64,000 nucleotides of DNA from Afipia sp. (lineage in GTDB: Bacteria > Pseudomonadota > Alphaproteobacteria > Rhizobiales > Xanthobacteraceae). The position numbers and the translations under genes were made by a program. This document shows positions 56,335 to 64,000 of this stretch, piece after piece. Positions within the stretch are counted from its first letter, which is position 1, and each line of letters begins with the position of its first letter. The notes under the pieces are model-generated. The model did not search any database, was not told the origin of the DNA, and worked only from the letters and a program-made list of their open reading frames with translations. The stretch covers positions 1 through 64,000 of the forward strand of contig JANINQ010000005.1 of assembly GCA_024508675.1 (NCBI GenBank). The letters run 5' to 3'.

Positions 56335-58305
56335 TCAATCCTCGTCATCGTCATCATCATCGTCGTCGTCATCCTCTGACGGATCATGCGACTGGTGAAG
56401 CTGGTCGTCCCAGAGCTTGCGGTACATGCCATTGGCCTTGAGCAGTTCGGCATGCGGGCCACGCTCGACGGCCTTGCCGTTGCTCACGACAATGATTTCG
56501 TCCATGTCGATCACCGACGTCAGGCGGTGGGTCGAGAAGATCATGGTGCGGCCCTTGGCGACCTTGAGCAATGTGCGGTTGATCGCTGCTTCCGTGGTCT
56601 GATCGAGCGCCGAGGTCGCTTCATCGAGCAGCAGGACGGACGGATTGCGGACGATGGCGCGCGCAATCGCGATGCGCTGGCGCTGGCCACCGGACAGCGT
56701 GTCGCCGCGCTCGCCCACCACCGTGTCGTATTTCTGTGGCAGGCTCATGATGTAGCGATGGATCTCGGCTTTCTTCGCCGCTTCCTCGACTTCAGCATCG
56801 GTCGCGCCATCCTTGCCGAGCCGGATGTTTTCGCGGATCGACATGTTGAACAGCATGTTTTCCTGGAACACCACTGCCATGCTGGCGCGCAGGGATTCAC
56901 GCGTCACCTTGCGGATATCGACGCCGTCGATGGCCACCTTGCCCTCGTTCGGCTCGTATAGACGCAGAATCAGATTGAGCAGCGTGCTCTTGCCGGAGCC
57001 GCTCGGCCCGACAATCGCGATATTCTTGCCCGCGCCGATTTTGAGCGAGAGGCCGTCAAGCACAGGGGTCTCACTGCCTTCGTATTTAAAGACAACGCGA
57101 TCGAACGCAATGTTATCGGTGATGCGCGGCAGATCCGGTGCACCGGGGCGGTCCGCGCCGCGCGGCGGCTCATCGAGCAGTTCTTCCATATGACGCACGG
57201 CGGCCGCGGCTTGAATCGCCACCGGGATGAAGTGCATCAAGTGGGCAATGTTGTAGGAAATTTCCCAGAACGCACTTTCGAACGTAACGAAGGTGCCGAT
57301 GGAAATCTTGCCGATGGTGGCGAGATAGGCGCCGATCGCCAGCACGATCAGATGCAACAGCAGCACCGACACGGTGACGGTGCGCTCCACCATGGTGGAC
57401 AGGAAGGTCGCGTCCGCCATCGAGCGGCGCGCGGCGTTGTTGCGGAAAGTAAACCAGCCGAACGCCTTGCGCTGCAGGCCGAACGCTTTCACCACCATCT
57501 GTGCGGCGACGTTTTCCTGCACCACGCCGAGGATCGCGGATTCGTTGACCTTCTGCTCGTAGTTCGCCTGCACCGCCTTCGGCGTCAGGATGCGCGGCCC
57601 AATCAGGGTGATCGGAAAAATCAGCAGCGCCACGGCGGCGAGCTGCCAGTTCAGCCAGATCATCAGGCCGATGCCCGCGATTAGTTCGAGGAACGGCAGC
57701 GCCGCGCTGTTGGCAAAATGCTTGACCGAGGATTCATAGCCCGCCATGTCGACGGAAAAACGAGAGAGGATTTCGCCGCGCTTGGTGCGTCCGAAAAACG
57801 CCGCCGGCAGACTCTGGACATGCTGGAACATCCGCGCCCGGACATCGGAAATCACCGATGCCGCCAGCCGCGCATCCCACCGCTCATACCAGACCGCGAC
57901 AATGGACGTGATGATGCCCGCGACCGCCAGCACCGTCAGAATGGTGTAAAGCGCCTGAAAATCCTCTTCGCCGAGCGCGTCGTCGATCAGATATTTCAGG
58001 CTGAGCGGCATGATGACGTTGAACAACGTCTCAATGAAGAGACCGATGGCAACGAAACTCAGCCACGTCTTGTAGTTACGCAGGTGCGGCCAGGTAAACC
58101 GCCACAGGGTCGCGAACGCGCCCGCGGCTTCGCTTGCGGTATAGGCGACAAGATCCTCGTCATCGTCATCATCGTCGTCGATGTCATCGGGATCGGGCGG
58201 CGGCAGAATATCGGCCTGCGCGGCGGCCAGGCGCGCGGCTTCGTCCTCGAGCGGCTTGCCCGGCTCTGTCTTATCGGTATCCGAACCGGGTGGCTTGCTT
58301 GCCAT
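56335..58305 (-). CDS. ABC half-transporter (permease plus ATPase) with poly-Asp ends
   Basis: 656 residues. Cytoplasmic N-terminal 75 residues hold a run PDPDDIDDDDDDDED (about 37-51). Six transmembrane helices follow (FIETLFNVIMPLSLKYLIDD to FVTFESAFWEISYNIAHLMH). The nucleotide-binding domain has IVGPSGSGKST (about 425-435), LSGGQRQRIAIARAIVR (signature) and LLLDEATSALDQ (Walker B). The C-terminus is SE followed by ten Asp and ED. It is a homodimeric exporter of the MsbA/ABCB type for lipids, glycans or hydrophobic metabolites. It lies 76 bp downstream of the oxidase-methyltransferase fusion on the same strand. Confidence 0.92.
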   Translation of the reverse strand: MASKPPGSDTDKTEPGKPLEDEAARLAAAQADILPPPDPDDIDDDDDDDEDLVAYTASEAAGAFATLWRFTWPHLRNYKTWLSFVAIGLFIETLFNVIMPLSLKYLIDDALGEEDFQALYTILTVLAVAGIITSIVAVWYERWDARLAASVISDVRARMFQHVQSLPAAFFGRTKRGEILSRFSVDMAGYESSVKHFANSAALPFLELIAGIGLMIWLNWQLAAVALLIFPITLIGPRILTPKAVQANYEQKVNESAILGVVQENVAAQMVVKAFGLQRKAFGWFTFRNNAARRSMADATFLSTMVERTVTVSVLLLHLIVLAIGAYLATIGKISIGTFVTFESAFWEISYNIAHLMHFIPVAIQAAAAVRHMEELLDEPPRGADRPGAPDLPRITDNIAFDRVVFKYEGSETPVLDGLSLKIGAGKNIAIVGPSGSGKSTLLNLILRLYEPNEGKVAIDGVDIRKVTRESLRASMAVVFQENMLFNMSIRENIRLGKDGATDAEVEEAAKKAEIHRYIMSLPQKYDTVVGERGDTLSGGQRQRIAIARAIVRNPSVLLLDEATSALDQTTEAAINRTLLKVAKGRTMIFSTHRLTSVIDMDEIIVVSNGKAVERGPHAELLKANGMYRKLWDDQLHQSHDPSEDDDDDDDDDDED

Positions 58306-58381
58306 CTAAAACCGTCGCTGCGCGGCCACGCTGCCGCAATCACTCGCCGCAGCGGCCGGATGGCCGATGCCTGTTAAGCGA

Positions 58382-60436
58382 TTAGTCGTCGTCGGCAATC
58401 TTGTCAAAGAACGAATAGCGCAGACTGTCCGCGTCGGCGTACCAGTCGCCCGGCCCCTTGTTGGCCTTGAGCGTCGCGTCCCACACGGCGTCCGTGGTGT
58501 CCCGCCGGTGCATGGACAGATCGAAGCCGTTGCTGAAGAACAGTTCGGACCATTCCCACCAGGTGCCCAGTTTCTTGACACCGCGCAGCAGGTCGTAGCG
58601 GTCGATCAGGCCCGGCATCATGTCGCTGGTGACCGATCCGAACACGAAGCCGGTCTTCACCACACGGTTGAGTTCGCGCACTGCGCGCTTCACCTGCTTT
58701 TCCGGCACATGGCAAAGGCTGGTTTCGAAAACGAAATCGAATTCCTCGGCCTTGAACGGCAGCTTGGTCAGCGAGCCGAACTTGTTGTATTTGCGCAGCG
58801 CCTTCGGCGTCTTGCCATGAATGTAACGGTTGTTCTCGACGCCCCAGGCATCGATGCCACGCTCGCGCAGCGCGCCGACCAGTTCGCCGCTCGCCGAACC
58901 CGCGACCAGCAGCTTGTAGCCCTTGGCCCTGTTCCAGACGATCTTGATGAGGTTCATCAGATAGTCCGGATCGGTGAACTTATTCCACACCTCGCCGTAA
59001 GGACCGGTGTTGCGATAGTTGTCGAAATAGGCGCGATCGATCTTGTCGGACGGCACGTTGCCGCTCTCGCCGCGCTCGTAGCGCAGCTTGATCATCTGCG
59101 TCAGGATGATGTCGGTGGCCGCATCCGACGAGTCCAGGAGACCATTCAACGTCGAGTCGAACAGATAGTCGCCGACAACGACAAGGCCGGGATGGTCGGT
59201 CGGCTCCGGGTGATGATTGGTCATCACGTCGCGCGCGGGCAATCCGCCCGGAATGCAGTTCACCGACGACAGCCAGCGATGGGTCTTGCCCTCAATAAAA
59301 TGCGCACGCGCATCACCGAACGACTTCGGCAGCGATTTGATCGCAGCATCGATCAGCTCGGCATCGCTGAGATTGGCGAAGGCCAGCGCGTCGGAGCCCG
59401 GAATCAGCCAGTTCAGCACGCCGTGGCGGCCGACGTCGTGGCGCGCGCCCTCGACATAAACGCAGCAGCCGCCGAATGCCTCGGACATCCACCACGCGCC
59501 CGGAACCTTGTCGCCCCAGAACGGCTCATCGAACAGAATCGAGACGCGCAGGTAGTGCGCGGGACGATCGAAGTAAGCGATGTGCTTCACCATCGAATGG
59601 CGCAGCAGCTCGCCTTCCCAGTTCATGGTGGTCAGCCACGAATGCGGCAGGCACATCACCACGAGATCGTGCTCCTTGGTGATCGGCCCCTTCCCGTTCA
59701 TCATGTTGATGGCGTAGCGCCCGGAATTCGCCTTGCCGACTTTCAGCACGCGATGGTTCAACTGGATATCGGCGTCGATCTCGCTCTTGAGGCTGTGGAT
59801 CAACTGCTCGTTGCCGTTCTGGATCGAGTAGAGGCCGATATAGCCGTCCACATCCATCACGAAGTTCTTCAGCGCGTTGAGGCCGTTGGTGTTGTGCGGC
59901 TCGGTGGCGATGTCCGAGCGCGCCATCACCTTGAGGAAGCGTTTGGCGACAGGGTCCGCCACTTCGCGGTCCAGCAGTTCCTCGGCGCTGATGTAAGCCC
60001 AGGGATGTTCGTTGTCGTGCGCGCCGACGCCTTCGTAATATTCGGTCGGCGACACCATCCTGGTACAGAGCTTGCGGAAGTCCTGGATGGCCTTGGCGGT
60101 CTGCGGGCCGTACTTGCGGCGCATGCCGGGGACATCATTCAGAAGTTCGCCGTCGAGCTGCACCTGCTCGGCGTCCATCGGGATGGTCTGCAGGCCGAAA
60201 TGCTGGATCAGCTCCCGCAGCGGGTCCGGGCCGGTCATCGAGTAATCGTAGATCTCGGCGACACCCGCCTCGTACATGGCAGGGGCTGTGTCGAAGGTCT
60301 TGGTCAGGATCTTGCCGCCAAGCCGGTCGGACGCCTCATAGATCGTGATGCGGCAGAGCGCCCCAAGCTTCTTCTTGAGGTACCACGCACTCATAAGCCC
60401 GCCTGGGCCGCCGCCGACTATCGCCAGATCGAGCAT
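58382..60436 (-). CDS. Flavin amine oxidase-type domain fused to SAM-dependent methyltransferase
   Basis: 684 residues. N-terminal part: FAD motif LAIVGGGPGGLMSAWYLKKK (about 4-23), EASDRLGGKILTK (about 34-46) and, near the C-terminal end of the oxidase, PGLVVVGDYLFDSTLNGLLD (about 424-443), as in protoporphyrinogen oxidase/phytoene desaturase/amine oxidase flavoproteins. C-terminal part from about residue 507: methyltransferase motif I LLVAGSASGELVGALRERGI (about 509-528) with acidic GVENN, then PFKAEEFDFVFETSLCHVPE. It probably acts in two steps on one substrate. The ABC exporter gene follows; the start codon is ATG 60436. No family name for the fusion is known to me. Confidence 0.85.
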   Translation of the reverse strand: MLDLAIVGGGPGGLMSAWYLKKKLGALCRITIYEASDRLGGKILTKTFDTAPAMYEAGVAEIYDYSMTGPDPLRELIQHFGLQTIPMDAEQVQLDGELLNDVPGMRRKYGPQTAKAIQDFRKLCTRMVSPTEYYEGVGAHDNEHPWAYISAEELLDREVADPVAKRFLKVMARSDIATEPHNTNGLNALKNFVMDVDGYIGLYSIQNGNEQLIHSLKSEIDADIQLNHRVLKVGKANSGRYAINMMNGKGPITKEHDLVVMCLPHSWLTTMNWEGELLRHSMVKHIAYFDRPAHYLRVSILFDEPFWGDKVPGAWWMSEAFGGCCVYVEGARHDVGRHGVLNWLIPGSDALAFANLSDAELIDAAIKSLPKSFGDARAHFIEGKTHRWLSSVNCIPGGLPARDVMTNHHPEPTDHPGLVVVGDYLFDSTLNGLLDSSDAATDIILTQMIKLRYERGESGNVPSDKIDRAYFDNYRNTGPYGEVWNKFTDPDYLMNLIKIVWNRAKGYKLLVAGSASGELVGALRERGIDAWGVENNRYIHGKTPKALRKYNKFGSLTKLPFKAEEFDFVFETSLCHVPEKQVKRAVRELNRVVKTGFVFGSVTSDMMPGLIDRYDLLRGVKKLGTWWEWSELFFSNGFDLSMHRRDTTDAVWDATLKANKGPGDWYADADSLRYSFFDKIADDD

Positions 60437-60679
60437 GTTGTCCTTCGCCCCTCGCCGGCGTTTTTCTCGAATACCGCCAGTCTAACTCACCCTAAACAAA
60501 TGCGTTTTTCATCTGAAGGGAAGATGAACAAACCGCGACCCGGAGTGAAAAAGACCGAAACAGCCGAAAGAAGGTGCAATTTGCCGCGATTCCCCGACCA
60601 GTTGGACCGGATCGCCGCCCCTGGGATCGGGGACGCTGCGAAAAGAGGAGTTCCGCCCAGCGAAACACACCAAAAGAAA

Positions 60680-60700
60680 TGGGCCGGCAGAGCCGGCCCA
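60680..60700 (-). terminator. Strong GC hairpin with T run on the minus strand
   Basis: TGGGCCGGC (60680-60688) pairs with GCCGGCCCA (60692-60700) around AGA. On the minus strand it is followed by TTTCTTTTGG. It lies 250 bp beyond the LuxR-type gene stop and 244 bp before the fusion gene start, so it would end a transcript coming from the LuxR gene or from a promoter in between. Confidence 0.75.
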
Positions 60701-60877
60701 TGGAGAAGGATGTTCCTGATTATCCTGAGCCACGGACACCAAAATCATCACCGCGAGGCGATCATGTCCTATGGCTGAAAAACTATCGTCCCGTTTGTAT
60801 GCCCTGCCCCGAAATCACTGGACTTCTTGGTTGGTCACAGAATGGCCACAGACTAGAAATCCGGCAGACTGATACAT

Positions 60878-60893
60878 CCCCCAAATGGGGGAA
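60878..60893. promoter_or_regulatory. Perfect 16-bp palindrome, possible regulator site
   Basis: TCCCCC (60878-60883), AAAT, GGGGGA (60888-60893): a perfect inverted repeat with a 4-base centre. It lies 58 bp downstream of the LuxR-type gene and could be an operator for it or the start of an independent small transcript ending at the hairpin at 60680-60700. No factor can be assigned. Confidence 0.35.
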
Positions 60894-60950
60894 ACGCCTT
60901 CGGCTGACTGGTGATCGATTGCGATTGCCCGTGAGCGTGTCCCAAATGCA

Positions 60951-62075
60951 CTACTTGATGACAAGCCGCGCCATCATCGCCGCCAGTTCGCTCTGACGCG
61001 ACACGCCCACCTTGGAAAACACCCGCTTCAGAACCGAGCGCGCGGTTTCTTCGGCAATGCCGAGCCGCTCCGCAGCGTCCTTCGGAGACAACCCGGAGCC
61101 GACCAGCGCCGCAATCCGGGCCTCGCCGAGGGTGACGCCGAGAACATCGCGGATCAGCGCAGGGTCCGGTACGCCATCGGCGGTCGGGTTCATCACAAGA
61201 ACAATGGCGCGGGCGCGAGTCAGAAAACCGTTTCCGGAGTTCTGTGCGGGAATTGGCAGGACATAAAGGGCCAGCGGCCGGTTCGCATTCTGGCGATGAA
61301 CCAGAATTGGCCTGGTTTCCTGCGCGACCAAAGCGCGATTGCCATCCAGCGCATTCCGGATCGCCGTCACCGCCTCTTCGCTCGCCACGGGATTGGCCAG
61401 CACGAGCCGGTCATTCACGACATTCAAACCATCGCCGAGCAAGGCCTGCGACGCCGCATTGGACGACACCACACGGCCCAGCGAATCCAGCGCAAAGACG
61501 CCGATCCCGATCCGGGCCATCGCGGCGCCCATACCGGAATTCATCGCCGTCGCATCCATCAGGTGAATGCTCAGGCGGAGCGAGGATTCAACATGAGGAG
61601 CAAGCTGCTCCAGCAACTTCAACTCGTCTTCCGAGTATTCCGCGCGGCCGATCGCACGCTGCACACTCAAGGCCACCTCGATATGCGGGTCGGGAGACAC
61701 CGTCGCCGCAGCAAAATATCTCAGGCCGTGCCGACGCAGCAGATCGCTGTAGAACGGATCGGTTTCGATTTCCTCGGGCGACAGGAGATCGCGGTCGGTA
61801 ATGACGTCGCGTTTGAAAAAATAGCCGCGTTCGCGCGCGCGGATCGCGCGGATATCGCGGTCGCTCCAGCTCAGCGCGTATTCCGCGCTCACCGCCTTGA
61901 GCGATGGAGATTCAATGACACCGAAGCTGCCGTCGTCCCGGCCGTAAATCAAAATCGACCCGACATCATCAAAGCACCTCGTGATGATCTCGAGGGTGGA
62001 CGGCCATCGTGACGGTTCGGCCGCGGCAGCATAAATGGCTTCAATCGCCGCGATCAGGCGGTCATGGTCGTGCAC
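60951..62075 (-). CDS. LuxR-type transcriptional regulator
   Basis: 374 residues from ATG 62075. The C-terminal 65 residues form a LuxR helix-turn-helix: LGVTLGEARIAALVGSGLSP (about 309-328), KDAAERLGIAEETARSVLKR and VFSKVGVSRQSELAAMMARL, the last matching the usual KLGVSSRTQLA-type end. The N-terminal 300 residues resemble a sensor with PAS-like features (GIGVFALDSLGRVVSSNAAS, about 187-206), not an AHL-binding domain. Such lone regulators of this type are common in Bradyrhizobium-group genomes. It is read toward the oxidase-methyltransferase gene and may control it. Confidence 0.9.
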   Translation of the reverse strand: MHDHDRLIAAIEAIYAAAAEPSRWPSTLEIITRCFDDVGSILIYGRDDGSFGVIESPSLKAVSAEYALSWSDRDIRAIRARERGYFFKRDVITDRDLLSPEEIETDPFYSDLLRRHGLRYFAAATVSPDPHIEVALSVQRAIGRAEYSEDELKLLEQLAPHVESSLRLSIHLMDATAMNSGMGAAMARIGIGVFALDSLGRVVSSNAASQALLGDGLNVVNDRLVLANPVASEEAVTAIRNALDGNRALVAQETRPILVHRQNANRPLALYVLPIPAQNSGNGFLTRARAIVLVMNPTADGVPDPALIRDVLGVTLGEARIAALVGSGLSPKDAAERLGIAEETARSVLKRVFSKVGVSRQSELAAMMARLVIK

Positions 62076-62111
62076 AACAGGCCCCGTGCTTAATTAAGGC
62101 GTCAAACCAAG

Positions 62112-62136
62112 AACTTGAAAAATACGGCGGTGTTCC
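62112..62136 (-). promoter_or_regulatory. Weak EcfG-like promoter candidate upstream of the LuxR-type gene
   Basis: On the minus strand GGAAC (62136-62132), 16 bases, AGTT (62115-62112); consensus is GGAAC-N16/17-CGTT, so there is one mismatch. It is about 37 bp before the ATG at 62075. Confidence 0.3.
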
Positions 62137-62209
62137 CGCCTTCCATTTGCGAAAGATCAAATCTGAAAACACGCCAGGACAATAAAAAGTCCCGCAGACA
62201 CTAACAAAA

Positions 62210-62233
62210 AGGCCGCCCCGAAGGGCGGCCTTT
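62210..62233 (-). terminator. Terminator of the rpoB-rpoC operon
   Basis: AAGGCCGCCC (62210-62219) pairs with GGGCGGCCTT (62224-62233) around CGAA, a perfect 10-bp stem. On the minus strand it is followed by TTTTTGTTAG. It lies 33 bp after the rpoC stop codon and shows that rpoC and rpsL are separate transcription units here. Confidence 0.93.
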
Positions 62234-62265
62234 TATTCATGGCAGACACGCCAATCGGCGCGAAA

Positions 62266-64000
62266 TCACTCCGCCGGCGGCAGAGCCAGCGGTTCGGCTT
62301 CCGGAGCAGCCGGCGTGATTGCCGCCTGCTTCTCGCGCTCGTCGAGGATCAGCTTGTCGCGCTTGGTTGCGACTTCGCGAATCTTCGCCATCGAGGCACC
62401 GGTGCCGGCCGGGATCAGGCGGCCGACAATGACGTTTTCCTTGAGGCCTTCGAGCGGGTCCACCTTGCCGTTGACGGCAGCTTCGGTGAGCACGCGCGTG
62501 GTCTCCTGGAACGACGCAGCCGAGAAGAACGAGCGGGTCTGCAGCGAGGCCTTGGTGATGCCGAGCAGCACGGGGTTTCCGGTCGCAGGCTTCTTGCCCT
62601 CGTCCTTCGCCTTGGCATTGAGCGCGTCGAACTCGATCTTGTCGACCTGCTCGCCCGAGATCATGTCGGTCTCGCCCTGGTCGGTGACCTCGATCTTCTG
62701 CAGCATCTGACGGACAATCACTTCGATGTGCTTGTCGTTGATGAGCACGCCTTGCAACCGGTAAACTTCCTGGATTTCGTTGACCAGATAGGCAGCGAGT
62801 TCCTCGATGCCCTTGATCGCCAGAATGTCATGCGGCGCCGGGTTGCCTTCAACGATGAAGTCACCCTTTTCGACGATGTCACCATCCTGCAGATGGATGT
62901 GCTTGCCCTTCGGAATGAGGTACTCGCGAGTCTCCTCGTTCTTGTCGACAGGCTCGATCGAGATGCGACGCTTGTTCTTGTAGTCGCGGCCGAAGCGAAT
63001 GGTGCCGGCGATCTCGGCGATGATCGCCGCATCCTTCGGCTTGCGCGCTTCGAACAATTCGGCGACACGCGGCAGACCGCCGGTGATGTCGCGCGTCTTC
63101 GCGCTTTCGGTGGAGACACGGGCGAGAATGTCGCCGGGCTTCACCTTGCTGTCGAGGTCAACCGACAGAATGCCGTCGACCGACAGCATGTAACGCGCAT
63201 CGCCGCCGCGCGCCAGCTTCAGCACCTTGCCGTCCTTACCCTTGATCACGATCGCGGGCCGCAGATCGGCGCCGCCACGCGTCGAACGCCAGTCGATGAC
63301 CACGCGCTTGGCGATACCGGTCGATTCGTCCAGCGTTTCCGAGATCGACTGACCTTCGACCAGATCCTCGAATCCGATGGTGCCCTCGACTTCGGTGAGG
63401 ATGGGACGGGTATACGGGTCCCACTCCGCGATGCGCTGGCCGCGCTTGACGGCATCGCCCTCGTCGACGTGCATGCGCGCGCCGTACTGAATGCGATGGG
63501 TCGCGCGTTCGGTGCCGTCGGCATCGACCACCGCGACCACCATGTTACGAACCATCGCAACCAGATGGCCTTCGCTGTTGCGCGCGATCGCCTTGTTCTT
63601 GATCGTGATCTTGCCGTCGAAGTTCGACTCGATCACCGACTGCTCGTTGAGCTGCGCCGCGCCGCCGATGTGGAACGTGCGCATCGTCAGCTGCGTACCC
63701 GGCTCACCGATCGACTGCGCCGCGATGACGCCCACCGCTTCGCCGTGATTGACCGGTGTACCGCGCGCGAGATCGCGGCCGTAGCACTTGCCGCAGATGC
63801 CGTTGACCAGTTCGCAGGTCAGCGCCGAGCGGATCTTCACCTCCTGGATGCCGGCCTGCGAGATCTGCTCGACGTGGCTTTCTTCCATCAGGGTGTTGCG
63901 CTTGATCAGCACCTTGTTGGTCGCCGGATCGCGGATGTCCTCGCACGCGGTGCGGCCGAGGATGCGCGAGCCGAGCGACGCCACCACCGTGCCGGAATCA
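62266..64000 (-). CDS. rpoC: RNA polymerase beta' subunit (N-terminal part beyond window edge)
   Basis: The last 578 codons of rpoC; the rest lies to the right of the window (full proteins have about 1400 residues). Visible features are [20 protein letters not shown], the second zinc site with [20 protein letters not shown] (about 55-74 of this part), [20 protein letters not shown] (downstream of the trigger loop), and the C-terminal [20 protein letters not shown]-like [20 protein letters not shown]. Read minus, so it is transcribed towards the LuxR-type gene. Confidence 0.98.
   Translation of the reverse strand, partial: DSGTVVASLGSRILGRTACEDIRDPATNKVLIKRNTLMEESHVEQISQAGIQEVKIRSALTCELVNGICGKCYGRDLARGTPVNHGEAVGVIAAQSIGEPGTQLTMRTFHIGGAAQLNEQSVIESNFDGKITIKNKAIARNSEGHLVAMVRNMVVAVVDADGTERATHRIQYGARMHVDEGDAVKRGQRIAEWDPYTRPILTEVEGTIGFEDLVEGQSISETLDESTGIAKRVVIDWRSTRGGADLRPAIVIKGKDGKVLKLARGGDARYMLSVDGILSVDLDSKVKPGDILARVSTESAKTRDITGGLPRVAELFEARKPKDAAIIAEIAGTIRFGRDYKNKRRISIEPVDKNEETREYLIPKGKHIHLQDGDIVEKGDFIVEGNPAPHDILAIKGIEELAAYLVNEIQEVYRLQGVLINDKHIEVIVRQMLQKIEVTDQGETDMISGEQVDKIEFDALNAKAKDEGKKPATGNPVLLGITKASLQTRSFFSAASFQETTRVLTEAAVNGKVDPLEGLKENVIVGRLIPAGTGASMAKIREVATKRDKLILDEREKQAAITPAAPEAEPLALPPAE

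Larger units (their letters stand above)
60437..60950. other. Intergenic region between the LuxR-type and oxidase-methyltransferase genes
   Basis: 514 bases with no supported gene. It contains a palindrome (60878-60893) and a terminator-like hairpin (60680-60700), described separately. The stretch 60500-60660 is Lys/Arg-rich in all frames and is not coding as far as I can tell. A frame at 60509-60751 crosses the hairpin without a stop, but has no ribosome binding site. Confidence 0.6.

Noticed and set aside
60509-60751. 80-residue minus-strand frame in the gap before the oxidase-methyltransferase gene
   Set aside because: It reads straight through a strong terminator hairpin, has no ribosome binding site and no recognisable composition.
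58367-60778. 803-residue plus-strand frame across the oxidase-methyltransferase gene
   Set aside because: The minus-strand protein has clear FAD and SAM motifs and the plus frame has none.

Overview
This 64 kb window looks like chromosomal DNA from an alphaproteobacterium of the Bradyrhizobium / Afipia / Rhodopseudomonas group (Nitrobacteraceae, formerly Bradyrhizobiaceae). The evidence is a Bradyrhizobium-type porin, an ATP12 chaperone, a proteobacterial indolepyruvate ferredoxin oxidoreductase, GGAAC-N17-CGTT (EcfG-type) stress promoters, and several families of GC-rich palindromic intergenic repeats. The genus cannot be fixed from the sequence alone. No tRNA, rRNA, CRISPR array, insertion sequence or prophage was seen.

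Layout, left part (1-34 kb): an accessory and housekeeping mosaic. It opens with the 5' part of an indolepyruvate ferredoxin oxidoreductase gene that runs off the left edge. Next come two small membrane proteins behind an EcfG-type promoter, a PEP mutase/isocitrate lyase-like enzyme, and a divergent NIPSNAP/ArsR pair. At 5.5-7.2 kb lies a group of four small exported proteins: two Tat-signal proteins with Arg/Trp/Tyr/His-rich tails and two GCG-GFHR proteins. Metabolic genes follow: an acyl-CoA carboxylase beta subunit, two related alpha/beta hydrolases (one lacking the nucleophilic Ser), a class D beta-lactamase, FliK-like and FlhB-like proteins, and ATP12. A tightly overlapping operon encodes DegP-like protease, RarA, arylamine N-acetyltransferase and an RluC-type pseudouridine synthase. 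An HxlR/alcohol dehydrogenase divergent pair, the porin, a MarR regulator and a TetR/SDR/DUF5938 cluster complete this part. Several regulators have clear inverted-repeat operator candidates beside them.

Middle part (34-53 kb): the str-S10-spc-alpha ribosomal superoperon on the minus strand, in the order rpsL-rpsG-fusA-tuf-rpsJ-rplC-rplD-rplW-rplB-rpsS-rplV-rpsC-rplP-rpmC-rpsQ-rplN-rplX-rplE-rpsN-rpsH-rplF-rplR-rpsE-rpmD-rplO-secY-adk-rpsM-rpsK-rpoA-rplQ. It is complete apart from rpmJ and infA, which are not found here. Two unusual points are the roughly 108-residue histone-H1-like Lys/Ala tail on adenylate kinase and the palindromic repeats placed between ribosomal genes.

Right part (53-64 kb): the usual rpoC-rpsL junction is split by about 9 kb holding five genes. 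These are a GNAT/CelD-like acyltransferase, an FAD monooxygenase-like protein, an ABC half-exporter with poly-Asp at both ends, a 684-residue protein joining a flavin amine oxidase-type domain to a SAM methyltransferase domain, and a LuxR-type regulator. The 3' part of rpoC, with a strong terminator, follows at the right edge. The oxidase-methyltransferase fusion with its downstream exporter is the best candidate here for an undescribed biosynthetic or modification system; its substrate cannot be told from sequence.
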